Shown: positions 62,501-64,000 of the stretch, piece by piece
Layout: every line of letters begins with the position of its first letter
Position numbering within the stretch: the first letter of the stretch is position 1
Assembly (NCBI GenBank): GCA_027494015.1
Contig: JAOSJP010000039.1
Location: forward strand, 62,001-126,000
Direction of reading: 5' to 3'
DNA: 64,000 nucleotides
Origin: Anaerolineae bacterium
Lineage (GTDB): Bacteria > Chloroflexota > Anaerolineae > Aggregatilineales > Aggregatilineaceae
Notes under the pieces: model-generated
What the model was told of the DNA's origin: nothing
Databases searched by the model: none
The model's input: the letters and a program-made list of their open reading frames with translations, nothing else
Made by a program: the position numbers and the translations under genes

Positions 62501-64000
62501 ATCGGGTCAATGGCCGGGTTGGTCACCTGGGCGAACGTCTGCTTGAAGTAGTTGAACAGGCGTTGGGGCCGGTCGGAGAAGACAGCCAGCGGCGTATCCG
62601 TGCCCATCGAACTCACCGGCTCCTGGTGCGTCTCGAGCATGGGCAGGATGCTGTGCTCGATGTCTTCTCTGGTGTAGCCAAAGGCGAGCTCCAGCGCGTG
62701 CAGTTGTTCAGGGGGAAGGCCGACGGGAACGGGTTCGGCGAGGGGCACGCTGACGAAGGTGATGCGGTTCTCCTTGACCCATTGGCGGTAGGGCCGCTGG
62801 TGACTGATGCGCTCCTTGATTTCCGCGTCAGGAATGATGCGGCCCTCTTCCGTGTCCACGAGCAGCAGCTTGCCGGGCATCAGGCGGCCTTTGGCGGCGA
62901 TCTGCTCCGGGGCGAAGGTCTGCACGCCGACCTCGGACGCCATGACGATCAGATTATCTTTGGTGATGGCGTAGCGCGAAGGGCGCAGCCCGTTGCGATC
63001 CAGCGTTCCGCCTACGAGCCGCCCGTCGCAGAAGACCATCGAGGCCGGGCCGTCCCAGGGTTCCATGAACGCCGAATGGTATTCGTAGAAGTATTTGAGG
63101 TCTTCGGGAATCGGGTTCAGGTGATTGAATGACTCCGGGATCATCATCATCAGGGCGTGCGGCAGCGAGCGCCCGGCCTGCACCAGAAGCTCCAGCATGT
63201 TGTCGAAAGAGGCTGAGTCGCTCTTGCCCGGCTCGATGATTGGCAGCAGCTTCTTAATGTCGTCTCCGAAGAGGGGGGACTCAAAACCGGCCTCGCGGGC
63301 CTTAGTCCAGAAGCGGTTGCCCTTGATCGTGTTGATCTCCCCATTGTGCGCCAGGACGCGGAACGGCTGGGCCAGGTCCCAGGTGGGGAAGGTGTTGGTG
63401 CTGAAGCGGGCGTGCACCAGGGCGATGGCGCTGGTCAGGCGGCTGTCTGACAGCTCCGGGAAATACGCCCGAAGCTGCAGCGACATCAACATGCCTTTGT
63501 AGATCACCGTCCGTGTGGACAGGTGCGTAATGTAGAACTGAAACGCCCGTTTGAGGGACGATGCCCGGATGGTGCGCTCGACCTGCTTGCGCACAACATA
63601 AAGCCTGCGCTCCAGGGCATCCTGGGGGAGCGCCCCGGTCACGAATATCTGCTTGATCAGCGGCTCGGACGAGCGCGCAATCGTGCCCAGTACGCCGCTT
63701 TCCACCGGCACGTCGCGCCAGCCGATCAGCGCCAGCTCCTCGCGCGCCAGGGTGTCTTCCAGGGCGCGGGCGCAGATCGCAGCTTCATCCGGGTCGCTGG
63801 GCAGGAAGACCACGCCCATGCCATAGTGCCCTGGCTCTGGCAGGTTCGGGATCGCAGAGCGGTAGAACTCGTGCGGAATCTGGAGCATGATCCCGGCCCC
63901 ATCACCGGTGCGATTATCGGCGCCCTCCGCGCCCCGGTGCGTCATTCGTTCGAGGACTTCGAGGCCGCGCTGGATGATGTCGTGGGATCGGCTGCCCTTG
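59551..64000 (-). CDS. gltB: Glutamate synthase large (alpha) subunit, N-terminus beyond window end
   Basis: About 1483 residues are present; the frame continues past 64000, so the catalytic N-terminal Cys is outside. [22 protein letters not shown] belongs to the glutaminase domain. The central and FMN domains follow ([46 protein letters not shown] with the 3Fe-4S cysteines). The C-terminal beta-helix ([24 protein letters not shown] repeats with [18 protein letters not shown]) is complete. It makes two glutamates from glutamine and 2-oxoglutarate. Confidence 0.96.
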   Translation of the reverse strand, partial: KGSRSHDIIQRGLEVLERMTHRGAEGADNRTGDGAGIMLQIPHEFYRSAIPNLPEPGHYGMGVVFLPSDPDEAAICARALEDTLAREELALIGWRDVPVESGVLGTIARSSEPLIKQIFVTGALPQDALERRLYVVRKQVERTIRASSLKRAFQFYITHLSTRTVIYKGMLMSLQLRAYFPELSDSRLTSAIALVHARFSTNTFPTWDLAQPFRVLAHNGEINTIKGNRFWTKAREAGFESPLFGDDIKKLLPIIEPGKSDSASFDNMLELLVQAGRSLPHALMMMIPESFNHLNPIPEDLKYFYEYHSAFMEPWDGPASMVFCDGRLVGGTLDRNGLRPSRYAITKDNLIVMASEVGVQTFAPEQIAAKGRLMPGKLLLVDTEEGRIIPDAEIKERISHQRPYRQWVKENRITFVSVPLAEPVPVGLPPEQLHALELAFGYTREDIEHSILPMLETHQEPVSSMGTDTPLAVFSDRPQRLFNYFKQTFAQVTNPAIDPIREQLVMTLTSYIGKESNLLSETPEHCHMIQFKRPIFSNLDIHKLRHWDNPDFKVGTLDMTFPVSEGPAGLKPALDRLCQDAERLVDAGYSFLILSDRGVNAGRAPVPSLLACAGVQHHLIRAEKRTRCALIIETAEAREVMHFALLFGYGASAINPYGAFAILHDLFKAGRLPEAANYLAAENIYIDAIDKGLLKVLSKLGISTLRSYHGAQTFEAIGLSKAVVDEYFSGTESRIGGIGLEEIAQEALLHHHQAYVQRPALLPSEGVYQYRKNGEQHAWNPEAIYLLQWAVRSGDYAKYREFAEHVNRFNQRPHVIRGLFDFKPQTPVPLEEVEPAENILRRMTTGAMSFGSLGKDVHETIAIAMNRLGGRSNSGEGGEEPERFTPRPDGTWTRSAIKQVASGRFGVTSLYLVNADELQIKIAQGAKPGEGGQLPGHKVDAIIARTRYSTPGVTLISPPPHHDIYSIEDLAQLIFDLKNVNPRARISVKLVSQAGVGTVAAGVAKAHADNIVISGYDGGTGASPRSSIKHAGLPFELGIAETHQTLVLNGLRGRVRLQTDGQLKTGRDVVLAAMLGAEEFAFGTAALIALGCVMMRKCHLNTCPVGVATQDPELRKRYTGQVEHLVNYFTFLAQDVREIMAQLGIRRFDDLIGRADLLTARAVDHWKARTVDPLAILHRPPTAERTATCCVEDQQHKIDTPLNRRLLALAQPALERGEPVTAQMPITNSDRTVGTMLSGEVSLRYGEDGLPDDTIQITFRGSAGQSFGAFLARGITLRLEGDANDYFGKGLSGGRLIAVPPAGSTFAAEENIIVGNTVLYGATGGEAFIHGVAGERFAVRNSGAIAVVEGAGDHCAEYMTGGRIIVLGRVGRNFAAGMSGGIAYVLNIDGTFAYFCNRSMVDLAPALEYEDQEFLREWLGKHMQHTGSAVAQVVLDRWHEYVPRFIKVVPFEYGRILQEQKLREMDKLLQYVREEEYLEVPY

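Noticed and set aside
59626..63132. 1168-codon open frame on the plus strand opposite gltB
   Set aside because: It is antisense to an unmistakable gltB, rich in Arg/Gln/Val/His from the high-GC complement of good codons, and has no ribosome-binding site.
1..64000. tRNA or rRNA genes
   Set aside because: No cloverleaf with a GGTTCRANTCC arm and no rRNA-like conserved stretch was found in the intergenic regions.

Overview
The window is GC-rich bacterial DNA, probably from a member of the Chloroflexota (Anaerolineae-like). This is inferred from the gene style: long secreted proteins with Pro/Thr linkers, LytR-CpsA-Psr and GT39-type envelope genes, CcmF-type cytochrome c maturation, a Thermus-like nitrate reductase operon, and dense families of palindromic repeats. 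No rRNA, tRNA, CRISPR array or intact insertion sequence was seen.

Layout. 1-7 kb: the 5' part of ccmF on the minus strand, a small zinc-ribbon protein, a GT39-like membrane glycosyltransferase, rtcA and rnz (two RNA-end-processing genes, each behind a repetitive A/C-rich leader), and a DUF2085 membrane protein. 7.5-15.4 kb: a secreted glycoside hydrolase, Hsp20, an MFS transporter, a large PP2C-like/TM/beta-propeller protein and a uroporphyrinogen-decarboxylase-family protein, separated by repeat-filled gaps. 15.6-18.2 kb: a compact three-gene operon of unrecognised proteins, two of which look like TULIP-type lipid-binding folds. This is the best candidate here for an undescribed system. 18.5-21 kb: a KimA-type potassium importer and a methyltransferase. 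21.4-31 kb: two divergent oligopeptide ABC transporter operons. The left one has a fused double ATPase, and the right one has none. 31.6-36 kb: a patatin-like lipase, an LCP protein, two tandem half-size COX1-like membrane proteins and a PH-like membrane protein. 36.4-40.4 kb: two paralogous secreted PPC/Fn3-like proteins, the second broken by one frameshift. 40.5-42.3 kb: a class II aldolase divergent from a DeoR regulator.

42.5-57.6 kb is a nitrogen and respiration region. It holds a NarL-type response regulator, a soluble PAS-HisKA_3 kinase, an HPP-family (nitrite-type) transporter, cyanase, and a divergent narC-narG-narH-narJ-narI operon. An FmdE-like protein, a TDT/TehA transporter, a c-type cytochrome lipoprotein, a CopD-like membrane protein and a CDP-alcohol phosphatidyltransferase follow. 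At the right edge gltD and gltB (the latter cut by the window end) encode glutamate synthase. Together these genes suggest that nitrate respiration (or, in the reverse direction, nitrite oxidation), cyanate detoxification yielding ammonia, and ammonia assimilation are encoded within 22 kb.

Intergenic space is dominated by at least five repeat families. They include a 33-34 bp near-perfect palindrome, a ~95-bp REP-like long hairpin in seven copies, CTAG-ended mobile elements with 18-bp inverted ends, an ~83-bp palindromic element carrying an 8-bp target duplication, and heptamer-like tandem repeats. Several are combined into composite MITE-like units.
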